64,000 nt of DNA from NCBI GenBank assembly GCA_963930775.1, contig OZ005706.1:5452546-5516545 (forward strand). The letters are read 5' to 3'. Every line of letters starts with the position of its first letter. The first letter of the stretch is position 1. Under the pieces are notes generated by a model. That model was given only the letters and a program-made list of their open reading frames with translations. It had not been told where the DNA came from and ran no database searches. The DNA comes from Cliona cf. orientalis. Its lineage: Eukaryota; Porifera; Demospongiae; Clionaida; Clionaidae. Shown here piece after piece: positions 46,521 through 57,920 of the stretch. A program made the translations under genes and the position numbers.

Positions 46521-48951
46521 TCACTGTAGCCCTATAAGAGCATTTGATACAGCGTGTGGCACTTTACGTGGCTTCGTTCCACACAGCTTCACCTCCAACA
46601 GGGTGAAGAAGGAGCTCAAGCCTTTTGGATATTGCATATTATAGGAATAATATGCAGCAAGGAGAAGTAGTGGAGCCTCCATCCCGGTAATCTCTGAGAT
46701 GACGACTTGCTCACACACGAGAAAAACTTCAATTTTCTCTCCAGGCAGCTCTTTAACAATAATGGAAGGATGATTTTGAGATGAGCCACTCACAGCTGCT
46801 GTCAAACTCAGAGAAGCCTGCATTAAGCGAGAGAGGGGAGAGTGAGAAAGTAGAGGGCAAGGGAAACAAGTTGAAGAGAGAGGGAATAATATAGGAGTCA
46901 CTCGAGGGGGTAGGGTTGGGATTGGTGGTGGAGGGAGCCTCATCTCCAGGCTCCTCCCAATGTAGGTAGATGACCTAAATTGGTACACACTAACTGCATA
47001 TGCACATGTTTGAATTCAGAACTGGGCATGGCTAGCCGTATACGATTAGCATTTCCAATAGAAGCACAGTCTCAAATATGGAAAGCACTGCTGCATGAAT
47101 TTGTATTTGCCCTGGCCTACACACACTCCTCGGCAGCTTATATGCTCCTGCATAGCTATTTCAGTACTGTTGTCGTGTCTACCTGTGTATGGATGGCCAA
47201 TGGCATGAGAATTAACTAGCTACTTTTCTCCCCGGGCCCTGACGACAACACTGGGGGGGAGGAAGAGAGGGAGAGGGAGTCATGTGCATACAAGTATCAT
47301 TGGGATCTAATTTCATTAACCCTAGACTACTTACAGGAACGAAGGTGACAAGCAAGTCAGTAGCAGCCTTTGTCTTGTGATCTGGCACAAGAAGTAGCAA
47401 CAAACACATCATTTTGATGCTGATGACATCATCTGTATATATAAGAAAGAGCTCAGTATAGCGGTAAAGTTAGGTAAATAATAAAATCCTAACCTGGCCA
47501 CTTGTCTAGTGGGCGTTGAGATATTGTTGAGCACATAGACTTAATATCCGCCTTGGAGGACCGTTTGCCATACTCCAGAATCTTTGGGAAGAGATTCTTC
47601 CACTCAGCAGCTGTGTTGGGGGGACTTTCTTTTCGCAAATGGCGCCAGAGCTCAGCAGTTAGCTAATAAAAAATTTAATGATATATGAATCAAATAGTAT
47701 TATATATTAGGCAATGAAAGTCTTACTATGCCCTTATTCTTTAGGAATGGATACTTCTCTAAGAGTTGCGAAACATGGAGTGGATTCTCTTTTATATCGT
47801 TCTGACGTTGTGCAAAGGTGACGGACATCAACTCACACACAGCTGGCATATTAATATTTGATTCTCGCTTTCGGCTCTCATCACATAGATACCTGTAGTA
47901 AAGATACTGCCTCATATCTGCCACAGATATTAGCTACTAGAGATCATCACATCTTCAAATTGGTGTGTACCGTATAACGGGAAATTTTCAAGTGGTCCAA
48001 TTTTCGTGGGTAAGCTACCACACTCTGTGAAACTAGCATGATTATACAGTGTATAGTGGGCATGACTGCACACGTCCAAAGGATTGGTCTTTCGCGAAAA
48101 TTTCCTGCCATACGGTATTATCTTAAGAAACATTAGTAGCTAGTCCAAGTATGAGGTTATGACATGCTTTATCCTTACTTGTTATGACGGCTGAAAGAGA
48201 CTTCATCTTCCCCATCTGGAACTTGAAAATCACACTTATCCTTCCGCTTGCGACTAGGTGTGGCTCCTTTAAATGCAAATTGAACCTTTGTGTCACCCTC
48301 CTTGGTCCCTGGACGTTCTCTTCTAAACTCTCTGAATCTCCTCTGTAGAGTTTTGGTTATGTGTCCCTGATATGAAGTGGATAGTATATAGCTAATGTGA
48401 TGATCGTCATAAATGATTCTATACTTACAGCACGTTCTAAGGGTGACACCATAAAAGGATAGCGGGTTACAATCTGCTCAGCAACACACTCAAAATCGGC
48501 TTTCTTAGGATACCTCTTGTAGAGGAACATCACGTGGGCTATTCTCGTAAGGAATTTTGCAAAAGTTAGAGCTGACATCACTTGTAATTTTAGACCCATT
48601 TCTATATCAGATCGATAATGGGAAGGGAATGGAAAAGGATAAGGTATGTCAACGTCTTCTTGGCCTTCAACTGTAATTATAGGAGATGCCTCGTTGCCCT
48701 CAGGACCCGTTACACCTTCTGAAGAACTCTAATAAATTTAAAATGTGGAAAATGCTTCCAAGTATTCATTTATAGGTTACTGTTACCTTATCCTCTTCCG
48801 CTGATTGATCGCTTTGACCTGCCCGGTCCTTGTTCAACATTTGATCAGCTACACAACTGCTATCTTCATCATTGCTCTCACTGTCTTCATCAGATGACTG
48901 CATACATACAAACTCATACGTAACTACATATATGAAATTTAATATTAAATG

Positions 48952-48985
<34 letters not shown>

Positions 48986-49411
48986 GAGAGAGGGAGAGAG
49001 AGAGAGAGAGAGAGGCAGGAGGATTACTTCTAAGGTGGGAGATATGGTATCTTGTCTCTCTTCGTCAGGAGGTGTTGAATCTGTAGGAACTTTCTGAGGC
49101 TGAGGTTGAAAAAAGCTATATAAGTTACATTTAGCTATCCCTGGCTACAACTATTAAGTTAATATTAAGCTATTTACTTTATCCATGGGAATCACTTGAA
49201 GCCGTTCTTTATTTGTAGGTACAAAATCGTCTGGTATCAGTACCCATTCTTCAAAATCTTTATCGTAGCATTTTACACCAGTGGCCTCCGGATTCATACA
49301 AAAAGTATTGGCTGCCAGCTCTCTTAGACGCTTTACATCAATATCATCGGGAACACTAACAACCTTTTTCACATTTTCATCAACAATCAGCAACAAACGA
49401 AGAGTAGACAT
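46521..49411 (-). CDS. CACTA accessory protein (9 exons, about 544 aa)
   Basis: Exons in transcript order: 49178-49411, 49028-49099, 48787-48897, 48429-48728, 48179-48366, 47727-47892, 47494-47662, 47335-47432, 46521-46817; phases agree throughout (1635 nt). The N-terminus resembles a ubiquitin-like or PB1-type fold (LRLLLIVDENVKK, then VKRLRELAA). An acidic linker (SSDEDSESNDED) and a basic segment (RRFREFRRERP, PSRKRKD) follow. The helical C-terminal half resembles the second protein of animal EnSpm elements, often annotated SAMD3-like. By analogy with two-gene CACTA elements it may assist transposase or relieve silencing. The function is inferred. Confidence 0.75.
47968..48117. mobile_element. 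150-bp MITE nested in an intron of the CACTA accessory gene
   Basis: It is bounded by taccgtataacgggaaatt and aatttcctgccatacggta, an imperfect terminal inverted repeat of the taccgta type that recurs across the window. It lies wholly in the intron between 48179 and 47892, so coding is not affected. Confidence 0.7.
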
Positions 49412-49568
49412 GGCAGCTGCTTTCTCTGTCGCCTCTAGTTTGACACCTGCAGCTGCATGCAGCGCGCGCGCATTTGAACCATTTGCGCATGCGCGGGTAT
49501 ACTAGCTATCTAACTATTGCCACACCTCTTGCGGCTTTGTCATTGATCGAGATCGAAATACTGTTCCG
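49412..49568. promoter_or_regulatory. Bidirectional promoter region of the CACTA element
   Basis: Only 157 bp separate the start codons of the two divergent transposon genes. The gap contains a GC-rich alternating run (gcgcgcgcgc) and a gcgcatgcgc palindrome, so one shared promoter is the simplest reading. No TATA box was identified with confidence. Confidence 0.5.
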
Positions 49569-52500
49569 ATGTCCAAGTTCATCTGTTCGATTTGTCATGT
49601 ATTTGCTTCGCCATCTTTTGGTGGGGTGTTTCGACATATTAGCTCTGAACACGCGTTCGAGGCTAATTTCAGAGTCACGTGTGGCATTGATGGCTGCCAA
49701 GCAACTTACAGGAAGTTGTCTTCATGGAAATCTCACCTATACCGTAATCATAAAGGTATGAGCATGCTGGCGTCATAAAAAAGCAAATGTTTAACAACTC
49801 GATTATATTATACAGGTGTATCAATGGCACCTACTGCACCACCAGAGCCAACTGCTACCGAGTCCAGCAGCTCTGATTTACAGTGGTGGGACAATTGGAA
49901 TGAAGTAAGTGCAGGGATGAATAAATTTCTTGACAGAAAATTAATATGCATAGCTCTTTCTTAGCCTCACACGCCAGCCCCTCCTATACATACGTGACTA
50001 GGGGCTGGGCTTTATCTTTCCACCAAATTCTATTTAAAGAGCATACATGATATTGTGCATGTGATGAGAGTGTGTGTGCCCATCCTTGTTAAGCTAAGAA
50101 CTTTCATGTAATTACTATTGTTGGGGCTCTGTGCTTTGGTGATTTAATTATCCCGGCAGACTCCGTGAACGTAGTTTGGGTATAGGGTTGACTTTCGCCC
50201 TTAAAGCTGGAAGGGGGGAGTTCGGGTGCCTAAGGGTGGTCGTAGCTCAGTGGTAGAGCGCTGGTGGCTCAAGCCAGTGGCCCTGGGTTCGATTCCCGGT
50301 GGCTGCCCGGGTTTTTTCTCTTCCAGCTAGCTTTAGGATGTAGATGGGGTGATGAGAGTGTGTGTGCCCATCCTTGTTAAGCTAAGAACTTTCATGTTAG
50401 TGCACAAGGTGCCATAGCAACTACATGGGTATTCTTACTAACATAGGTCATGGGTGATGAACATGAGTCCACGAATTGTACTTCATCTGTGGATCTCACT
50501 AGGCAATCTGCGATGTTCATTCTCAAGACTCGTGATGGAAGAAGACTAACACAAGCTGCTACAGACAGTATCTTGAAGGATGTAACTGAACTTTTTCAAA
50601 GTAGACTTGAAGCAGTTTGCCACAACACTGTGGAAACACTAAAAGGCACAGGAATTGATGATGCTACAATTTCTACTGTGAAAGATGGCATTCTTGCTCA
50701 GTGTGAACCATTTAAGGGTTTGGAAACAGAGTATCGCCAAAATACCTACATCAGGGATCACTTTGGCTTACTTGTGAGTACTGATATCTATCATTGTCGT
50801 TCAGTATACCTGTACGTGTGTTTGAAAAGTTGTACACTCATTCATACATTATGATATTGTATATAGGAACCCCAGGAGAGAGTTCTTGGATACGAATACA
50901 GGGAGACTTCCCATGGGACATCCTTGGTTAATGAGTACTGTTATGACATACCATTGTTGGATAGCCTTCAGAATTTGCTCAAGTGTGACTCTGTCGTTGA
51001 GCAGGTGAATTTGAATTTTATTCTAACTAGAGCACATCAATGCAGTCATGCTTTAGAAATCATGTGTAACACTATACCACAGATATTTAATCCACACCAA
51101 ATGAGCAATGGTATTTTAGCAGACTATTGTGATGGTGTACAATGCCGGCAGCATCCTCTCTTCGGCAAGGACCGTCATGCTTTACAAATATTTTTGTATT
51201 ATGACGATGCAGAGGTGGTTAACCCTCTTGGATCAAGTGCTACAATTCATAAGCTTGGTAAGCGTACAATGTCATATATATAATATGTGCTTAAGGTGTC
51301 TATTACGGTGTTACTTTTTATTAGGATTTTTCTATTATACACTTGGAAATCTTGAGCCTCGCTTGCGCTCCCCTACAAATGCTATTCAGCTGGTGTCTAT
51401 AGTTAAGACATCATACATTGATAAGTATGGCATAGACACAATACTGGAGCCATTCGTGCAAGCCATTGTCAAACTGGAATCTGTGAGTTGATTTACGTAA
51501 TGTAATATTATACAGTTTATTGAATATACAAAACATGCATGTAAATATCCAGAGGACGTTGGTCACATTGGAACGTGTTTGTATAGGCTGCAATATATGC
51601 CCAGGTCAACCCTCTGAGTCAGCATTGCATATGGTGTGTAATAATTATTATTAAATGCACTTTCCGCAAAAACCATGACCAACCTCCACTGGTAAATACG
51701 CTAGGTGCCTGCACACAGGGGGTCACTACATACATGTACATGACATTACTATGAATCATAATATTATATCTATTAGGATGCAGGAGTAACTTTTAACATT
51801 CAAGGAGAAATTTGTTCTCTGAGGGGGACTCTTGCACTCGTGTGTGCCGACAATCCTGCAGCTCACCTTCTCGGTGGATATAAATCACTTACCTCAGCTC
51901 TCCGTCGGTGTAGGGTGTGCTTAGCTACAAATGATGATGTACAAGCTAAGGTACATGCATATGTAATGTTATAGTTTTGTAAATGTATAATTTTGATCAT
52001 TTTTCCTCCCAGTTTACTGCTGAAGAACTGTCCCCTCGCACAGTAGAAATGCACCAACACCATTGTCGGTCTCTTGAAGGTCCCTTGCGTGATCATATGT
52101 CTACCGCATATGGCGTGTCAAGAAATTCAATTTTAAACTCTCTCAAATACTTTCATGTTGTTAATGGTAAGTACATGTACATGTAATTCCTCACCTAAAT
52201 TTCAGTATATTTATGAACCTGCAGGTATTCCGGTGGACGTAATGCATGACGTATTAGAGGGGGTGCTTCAATTGGAAATATCTTGTCTTCTGAACGTCCT
52301 TGTTGGAGATCTACGTTTATTCACATTGGACACCCTTAACAAACGGATTTCTAACTTTCCTTATGGTCGAGATGTGTCGGACCCACCAAAACCTCTATCC
52401 AATTTGAAGTTTAAGATGGGAGGTACTGTTAATTAAGTAAATTAAGGTGAATACATTTATGGCTAATTCTTGACTACAGCTAGTGAGACATGGACATTTG

Positions 52501-53617
52501 CACGTCTGCTACCCCTACTGATCGGAGATTTAATTCCAGAGGACAATGAACATTGGAACCTCTATTTAATCCTGCTGCAAATAACTGAGATTGTTATGGC
52601 TCCTCGAACCACAGTGTCTCTAGCTGCTCATGTTCGGCAGTTAATTGCAGAGCACCATAGTCTATTCAAGACACTGTATCCTGACCGTCCTCTCACACCG
52701 AAGTGCCATTACATGGTACACATCCCAAAATGGATTACCAAGTGAGCTAGCAGTTAAATTACTCTTAATTTTATTTCTTGAGGTGCGTTTCCTAACTCTA
52801 TCTTATTATTCATTGTACAACACACAGCTGTGGGCCTCTATCACATATTTGGTGTATGAGATTCGAAGCAAAACATCATTATTTCAAGTACCTCGCTAAA
52901 GTGTTGGGAAATTTTAAGAATATTGCCAAAACACTCATGAATCGTCACCAGCGGCATATGTGCTATGTTCTGGCCAATCCTTCTGCTTTTTTAGTGGACA
53001 CTGTGGACCCAGGTCCAGGTAAGATGTCCTATGGCACATATAGAATGCTTCTCAATTAAATGATTATGTGTTTGCAGTGAAGACAATAGATGTCATTACT
53101 CTGCCGTACCAAAGTGAACTGGTAGAATACAGTGCTATATTATTCGACGATATAACTTGTATTCAAAGGTATGTAGATCTATTGCGTCTCTCTCTCCGTC
53201 TCCATTTCTCTCTCTCCCTCCCCCATCTCTCTCTTCCATATCTCTCCCTCGAGATCTAACGCTAACTCTTGTTCTCTCTGTAGGACTACATGGGCAAGAA
53301 TACGTGGCACTCTTTACAGCGTAGGTGCAGTTGTCCTCACTGAATTTAATGAAGATATGCCTGTGTTTGGTCGGATTGTTGACATTATCCTTCATGAGTG
53401 CACGAAACCATTGCTTGTTATTGATGTGCTAGAAACTATGTGCTTTAATAAGCACTTTTATGCATATGAAGTTAAGGAAAAAAGCATCAGGGCTTTTATT
53501 CTGTGCACGCAGAGTGACCTTGCAGACTATCACACTTTGTCCATCTATACGCCACAAAACTCTCATCAATTTATGATACCATTGAAGTATTATGTACTAA
53601 CAGATTTTGACCAATAA
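49569..53617 (+). CDS. CACTA/EnSpm transposase (12 exons, about 851 aa)
   Basis: Exons 49569-49755, 49816-49904, 50447-50773, 50867-51257, 51325-51482, 51777-51950, 52013-52166, 52225-52422, 52480-52741, 52828-53018, 53078-53168, 53284-53617; every junction is GT-AG and in phase, total 2556 nt with a TAA stop. The N-terminus has two C2H2-like fingers (FICSICHVF...H, VTCGIDGCQATY...H). The core carries motifs known from animal EnSpm transposases: LYYDDAEVVNPLGS, FFYYTLGNLEPRLRS, PVDVMHDVLEG and CMRFEAKHHYFK, which probably hold the catalytic Asp, Asp and Glu. It would act in the nucleus, binding the terminal repeats and cutting the element out. No disabling change was seen. Confidence 0.87.
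50061..50397 (+). repeat. 49-bp direct repeats flanking the tRNA-like unit
   Basis: 50061-50109 and 50349-50397 appear identical over 49 bp (gtgatgagagtgtgtgtgcc onward). They are too long for a normal target-site duplication. They may be a local tandem duplication or part of the repeated unit itself. Confidence 0.75.
50231..50310 (+). repeat. tRNA-like SINE head in a transposase intron
   Basis: The cloverleaf-like sequence has an A box (tagctcagtggtagagc), a 4-bp D stem, a 5-bp anticodon stem, and a T arm with B box (ctgggttcgattcccgg), then a T run. The overall look is close to tRNA-Ala. Position 33 is G rather than U, and the acceptor stem needs several wobble pairs, so it is more likely a tRNA-derived SINE or pseudogene than a working tRNA. 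Confidence 0.65.
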
Positions 53618-53864
53618 TACTGTTCTTTATGACATAATGATGATAAAGCATGTCACATGACAAAAAGGAGGTGGAGTTTGTACCAACCTGCTGACTTGGC
53701 ATTTATGTCTGGACTGTGTCTGTACATACCAGTCTTGCAGACCAGCTCCTCCTTCCCTGTGAGACTATTAATATGTAGTATTTCATACAGAGGGTGGAGT
53801 GCCTTAGAGGACCCATGCACAGCACCGTCAACTTGTGTGATATTCCCACTCGTGTATGTGAAAT

Positions 53865-53969
53865 CCACACAATATAGTGTGTGAAGCAAATCACACTCAA
53901 GTTGTGAAACATAAGTGCGTGTTATTCACACATGGTTTGTGTTAAAATCACACCGCATTTTTTACAGTG
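53865..53969. repeat. Right terminal and subterminal repeats of the CACTA element
   Basis: It ends TTTTTACAGTG, preceded by motifs such as gtgtgaagcaaatcacac, gttgtgaaac and attcacaca. The same set, inverted, begins the short element at 41352. Confidence 0.75.
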
Positions 53970-54278
53970 CATTTCCAGTAGCTGTCTCAATTCCTATAAC
54001 AAATACAGTGAGGGCAAGCAAAAGAGAAAGAGAAAAATTCAAGTGTACGAAGTTTTGAACAGATTTTACCCTCTTGGAGTCAGGTAATCTTCTCCTATAA
54101 TATTATAGTTATTATAAAAGCTGCTTACATTGGATACGATATATTATATTATTTTAACTTACTGATCACAGTTAAGCCACACAAAGAAAATTACTGTTGC
54201 TATGAGGCAAACAATAGAAATGGTACATCCAACATATGATACAGTTTGAAGAGCTATTCGCTCAGCAATATCAATATC
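53970..54278 (-). CDS. Receptor B TM1 exon and interrupted TM2 exon
   Basis: 54163-54278 encodes TM1. 53970-54094 encodes TM2 up to GIETATGN and then runs straight into the transposon end at 53969. The last two bases of the exon and its GTACGT donor are found on the far side, at about 46274 and below. The TG (plus-strand CA) at the junction is duplicated. Confidence 0.85.
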
Positions 54279-54348
54279 CTGGGAAAGAAAACAAGAGTAT
54301 ACATGATAAAAGTTTAATCTACTAGCACAGTAGCTACATTAATGTTAC

Positions 54349-54487
54349 CGCTAGTCCTCCAACTACATCAACCAAAACAGCAAAGCTGGTCAAGTGTGTA
54401 CTTTGGCATATGACTATTGTTAAGTTTCCTTTGGTCATAACATCGTTTGTTGTTATTCCAGCTATTATCCAGCTACCGTTTCCAATA
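54349..54487 (-). CDS. Receptor B GPS exon
   Basis: 139 nt as in copy A. It retains GSWIIAGITT and the cleavage context STHLTSFAVL, and lacks the same two GPS cysteines as copy A, so that loss predates the duplication. Confidence 0.82.
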
Positions 54488-54553
54488 CTATCATACATCA
54501 TGATAATCATTATGGCATTTTAACTAATAATGAAATAGTTATAATTATCTTAC

Positions 54554-55832
54554 GGTTCTGAGAAGTTCCAGTAAACACAGCGATAAGCTTCCAATGTACT
54601 ATTGATGTTAGTCACAAAAGTAAAGTTCAAGTCAATAGGTGTGTGTAGCAGTGACTCTAATCCATTATCATTCTCACTCCTCAATCCAACCTGGGCTGAA
54701 AGAACATCTGTAGCTCCCTGAGTTCTCACCTCTTTTCCAGTGCAAGTCGTAGTGGATGCATTAATGGTAGAGAATCCCATAGGAAGATTACGAAGCAAGA
54801 GAAAAACCACTGGAACCTTTCCTGTAAACAACAGAACAAATGAACACATATGAAGGGTACATGTTCAGAAGCAAAGTGGGAGAAGCCATAAATGTTGACT
54901 TAGCCCCCCAAATCTTGAAAACATGTTTAAAATGTGTTTCATGAGCTATAAAATTGTGTCACTTGGTAGAGTACAATGTATGACTTTTAGTCCATAGTGA
55001 CAATCCCCCGCAAATAGTTTGGGGTAGCATAGATTCTGTACATGAAGTATACTCATGCATGGTAGCTACCATGAATTGAAACTTACCATCATTTTCTGCC
55101 ATATTCAACCTCTCTTGAATCACTGATGGTGGAATTTTGATTGTTGAAACGTTGTCACTCTGGGTGTAATTGATCAAATCATCTGTAAGTGGAAACTGAA
55201 GGTCAGCGCTAGGCGGCTTTTCATACTGCTCTCCAACAATAACTGGAAAATCAAATTAATGGATGAGTGCCATAATTCTTGTATCCCCCATATGAAGTGC
55301 ATGGTGAACATTGCATACCAATATTGAGTCGAGATTGCCTCAGGGTTTGCTCCCCAGAGATGTTAGCGGAAGTGGCAGTAACTGCAGCAAATCTCTCAGC
55401 ACTACTTAGCAAAAGTTCACTACTCTTCATAAGTCCAGCCTACATTATATAAAAATGTAATTTTTTGCCATTCATTGGCTGAGTTGACTCACAGATTGGA
55501 GGTTCCTCCATCCTTCTCTGTTGCTGTCATCCAGGACATTGTTAAATATTTCAATAACATCCTACAAAATATACACTATACATGTAAATATGGAGCAAAG
55601 GCTATCGAGCCGCGCCACTTAGTACGTGGCTAAAATTATGATTTACGTTATCGGATGCACTATTGTTCTCCAAGATGTCAACAACAGCAGTGAGGATTCT
55701 GGCTGAGGCTCCCAAGTCTTGTGGCAGTAAAGAATTGTTCCTAGGCTCAGTGGCTTGTATGAGTTGTTGAGTCACTTCAGCAGCAACACTGATCTGTTCT
55801 TCAGGCTCCAAGTTACTAAATGTGATGTTAGC
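54554..55832 (-). CDS. Receptor B GAIN exons
   Basis: Five exons (55647-55832, 55493-55561, 55319-55439, 55087-55242, 54554-54821), each with the same length as in copy A and open in frame. Differences are scattered substitutions, including amino-acid changes, with no stops or frameshifts seen. It ends with the GPS start YRCVYWNFSEP. Confidence 0.82.
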
Positions 55833-55903
55833 CTATGAAGGCAGTGTAAAAATATTAATTGTTTAACGGTAATTCTACATGTACAATGATACTTACAACT
55901 TAC

Positions 55904-56193
55904 CAACATTTCTTCGAGCTGAACAAACTCTCGAGAGGTACAGTTTAGGACATTGACTTCACCCCAGATGCTGTCAATGCCGCAGAATCGTGTAGCATTA
56001 CCTGATTGAGAATATGATAATAAGCATCTATGCTTCTATAGCACTAGCTCTGAAGGCTACTGCAATAATCACATACCAATTGAATTCAGACTTCCTGGGC
56101 ATATCTGAACACTGATTGATCCTCGTGGTGCACTGGGCCATGCAATACCCCATGTAGTATCAATTTCATGTGGACATCCTGCTACTGGTACAG
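55904..56193 (-). CDS. Receptor B HRM exons
   Basis: Exons 56077-56193 and 55904-56001 match the HRM of copy A in length and phase. The cysteines and the last Trp are kept (VAGCPHEID, QICPGSLNS, TRFCGIDSIWGE, VLNCTS). One conserved Trp-Arg step reads TTWGIAWP instead of TTWRIAWP. Confidence 0.82.
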
Positions 56194-56515
56194 CTATGAA
56201 ACAGTAAGATTATTCAAGTACTTGATACAGCATTGCATCCGGCCCAGGATAAGATGTATAAAAAATAATTAAATCATACTCATCCCCAAATTAAATAAAA
56301 GTACAACTGCACCAGCATAATATTATGCTTAAAACTATGTATTATCATATTGCTATGTGTAGTTATTAACATAATATATTATTGTCACACTATAGTAGCT
56401 AGTTCCCATATTGGGTCATGCCAGCCTATGATGCCAGAGAGAAGAGGATCACTGCCATTCAGGGCAGCTCATATGCTTCTGTATAATAATAATTATTAAT
56501 TATTGTAAAACTAAC

Positions 56516-56803
56516 TTTGAACTGTAACATCTTGTGTATCCATCTTAGTTATGTTGCATGACGAGCTAATAGTAGCCCGGCATGTATACCGTCCAGCATC
56601 AGACAACCTGAGAAGAGAGAAGGAGAGAACTCTATCTGTTCCAACTTGAGTCTGAGTGCCATTGCTCTTAGTCCACTGATAGATTATAGAGGGATTTTCA
56701 ATTCCAGTAACTGCTATATCGCATATGAGAGAGTAGCCACTTTGGCCCAACACCATACTTCCACTAGTAGTGATCTGGACAGAGACATCAATGGGTGAAA
56801 GCC
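56516..56803 (-). CDS. Receptor B Ig-like domain 5 exon
   Basis: 288 nt, phase 1 on both sides, homologous to 5362-5649. It keeps YSLICDIAV, IYQWTKSNG and LSDAGRYTCRAT. Donor A|GTTAGT; next in frame is the HRM exon at 56193, because the intervening Ig cassette of copy A is deleted here. Confidence 0.85.
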
Positions 56804-57656
56804 CTGAGAAGAGAGAGAGAGGCATTAATATGTAAATCATGTACTGTAACATGTTACAGCAATATCATTCATAGTAACCATTCTCTATATTATTACACTG
56901 CATAATCAGGAGCGGCATAGAAATTACAAAAGTGATATGGCACAAATTTGTGTGCAATTGCATGTACTAATACAATATTATCATTTAACACATACACAAC
57001 AGACACAAAGTATCACGCTATGAAACTTTAGTGTTACTTCTGTTGTGGTTTTCCAAACATTGCATTCTAGCGCTATGCAGTGAGCTGCCAAATAATATAA
57101 TAATGCATATGCTAAGCATATGGGTTGCCATACTTACTCAACAAAGCTGGGTGGGATTGAGCTCAGATGGTCCGGTGTTGCGCAGAGCTCTTGGAAGTGC
57201 TCCCAGCTTTTGCTGGACCAGCCGGACCGTCTTTGCCGCCCTTGAAAATACTACTACTAGTAGTTTCCATGTCAGTCATACCAGAGGGAAGAGAGTTATA
57301 GCTAATTATTGCCAAAGAACTACATAATTAAAGGTTGCAATTGGTGCAGGGACATCATTCGGTAGAGGATTGCATTCTATTGAGCATGCATTGTGCATTT
57401 ACAAGAGCTTGCTGTTTGAGTAGCTATATGCATGGGGAGCAAAAGGAAACAGTCAAGAAACCAGTAATAATGTGCAATGATTGAATCAAAACTGACTATT
57501 CTGAGTCATCAGTGGCAGGGGACAACGTTAAATTTCTCCTACATGCAAGTCAAGAATACTCAAAGGATAGTACGAACAAGTCGACATCAATAGATGCATG
57601 ATAAAGGAAAAAAGTGAGCATAGGAATGTATAATGGATGTGATTATCCCTACAAAT

Positions 57657-57726
57657 CTTGTTTGTGTACTTTTTGACACTGCCATCCCTACTTAGCTATG
57701 GCCATGTCAAAAAGTACACAAACAAG
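57657..57726. repeat. Perfect 22-bp inverted repeat with 26-bp loop
   Basis: cttgtttgtgtactttttg(aca) and (tgt)caaaaagtacacaaacaag are exact complements. A MITE begins 5 bp after it. Confidence 0.9.
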
Positions 57727-57730
57727 ATAC

Positions 57731-57920
57731 TACCGTAAATTGCGAATATTTCGTGTCAACAATATTTCATGCGATAAATTTTTGCGTTAAATAATTTCAG
57801 ACAAACGATCCTGTACCGCATTATCGTTAATATTGCGCATGTATTTTCGTGCGTTTAATTTTCGCACAAGCCAGGCTGTCCGAAAATATTTTAACAACGA
57901 AATATTCGTGATTTACAGCA
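57731..57920. mobile_element. Taccgtaaat MITE with cgaatatttcg ends
   Basis: It starts taccgtaaattgcgaatatt and ends in the inverted form aaatattcgtgatttac, with a cgtgcgtttaattttcgc interior. It is similar over its whole length to 62972-63162 in the other orientation. Confidence 0.75.

Larger units (their letters stand above)
46277..53969 (+). mobile_element. Intact CACTA/EnSpm DNA transposon (7693 bp)
   Basis: Ends are CACTGTAAAAA and TTTTTACAGTG, exact inverted repeats, followed by related subterminal motifs (TTTCACAC-type). Comparison with copy A (2599-2620) shows a clean insertion into ctaca/tttcc with a 2-bp CA duplication at 46275-46276 and 53970-53971. CACTG ends with a 2-bp duplication are typical of the CACTA/EnSpm (CMC) superfamily. 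It carries two divergent genes, both open from start to stop across all exons, and two smaller insertions in its introns (a MITE and a tRNA-like SINE). It appears complete and possibly autonomous. Confidence 0.9.

Noticed and set aside
50231..50310. Functional tRNA gene
   Set aside because: The loop base before the anticodon is G instead of U and the acceptor stem is mostly wobble pairs; its intron position and flanking repeats favour a SINE.
51005..51030. A 26-bp intron within transposase exon 4
   Set aside because: Too short for an intron and the frame is open through it, so it was kept as coding.
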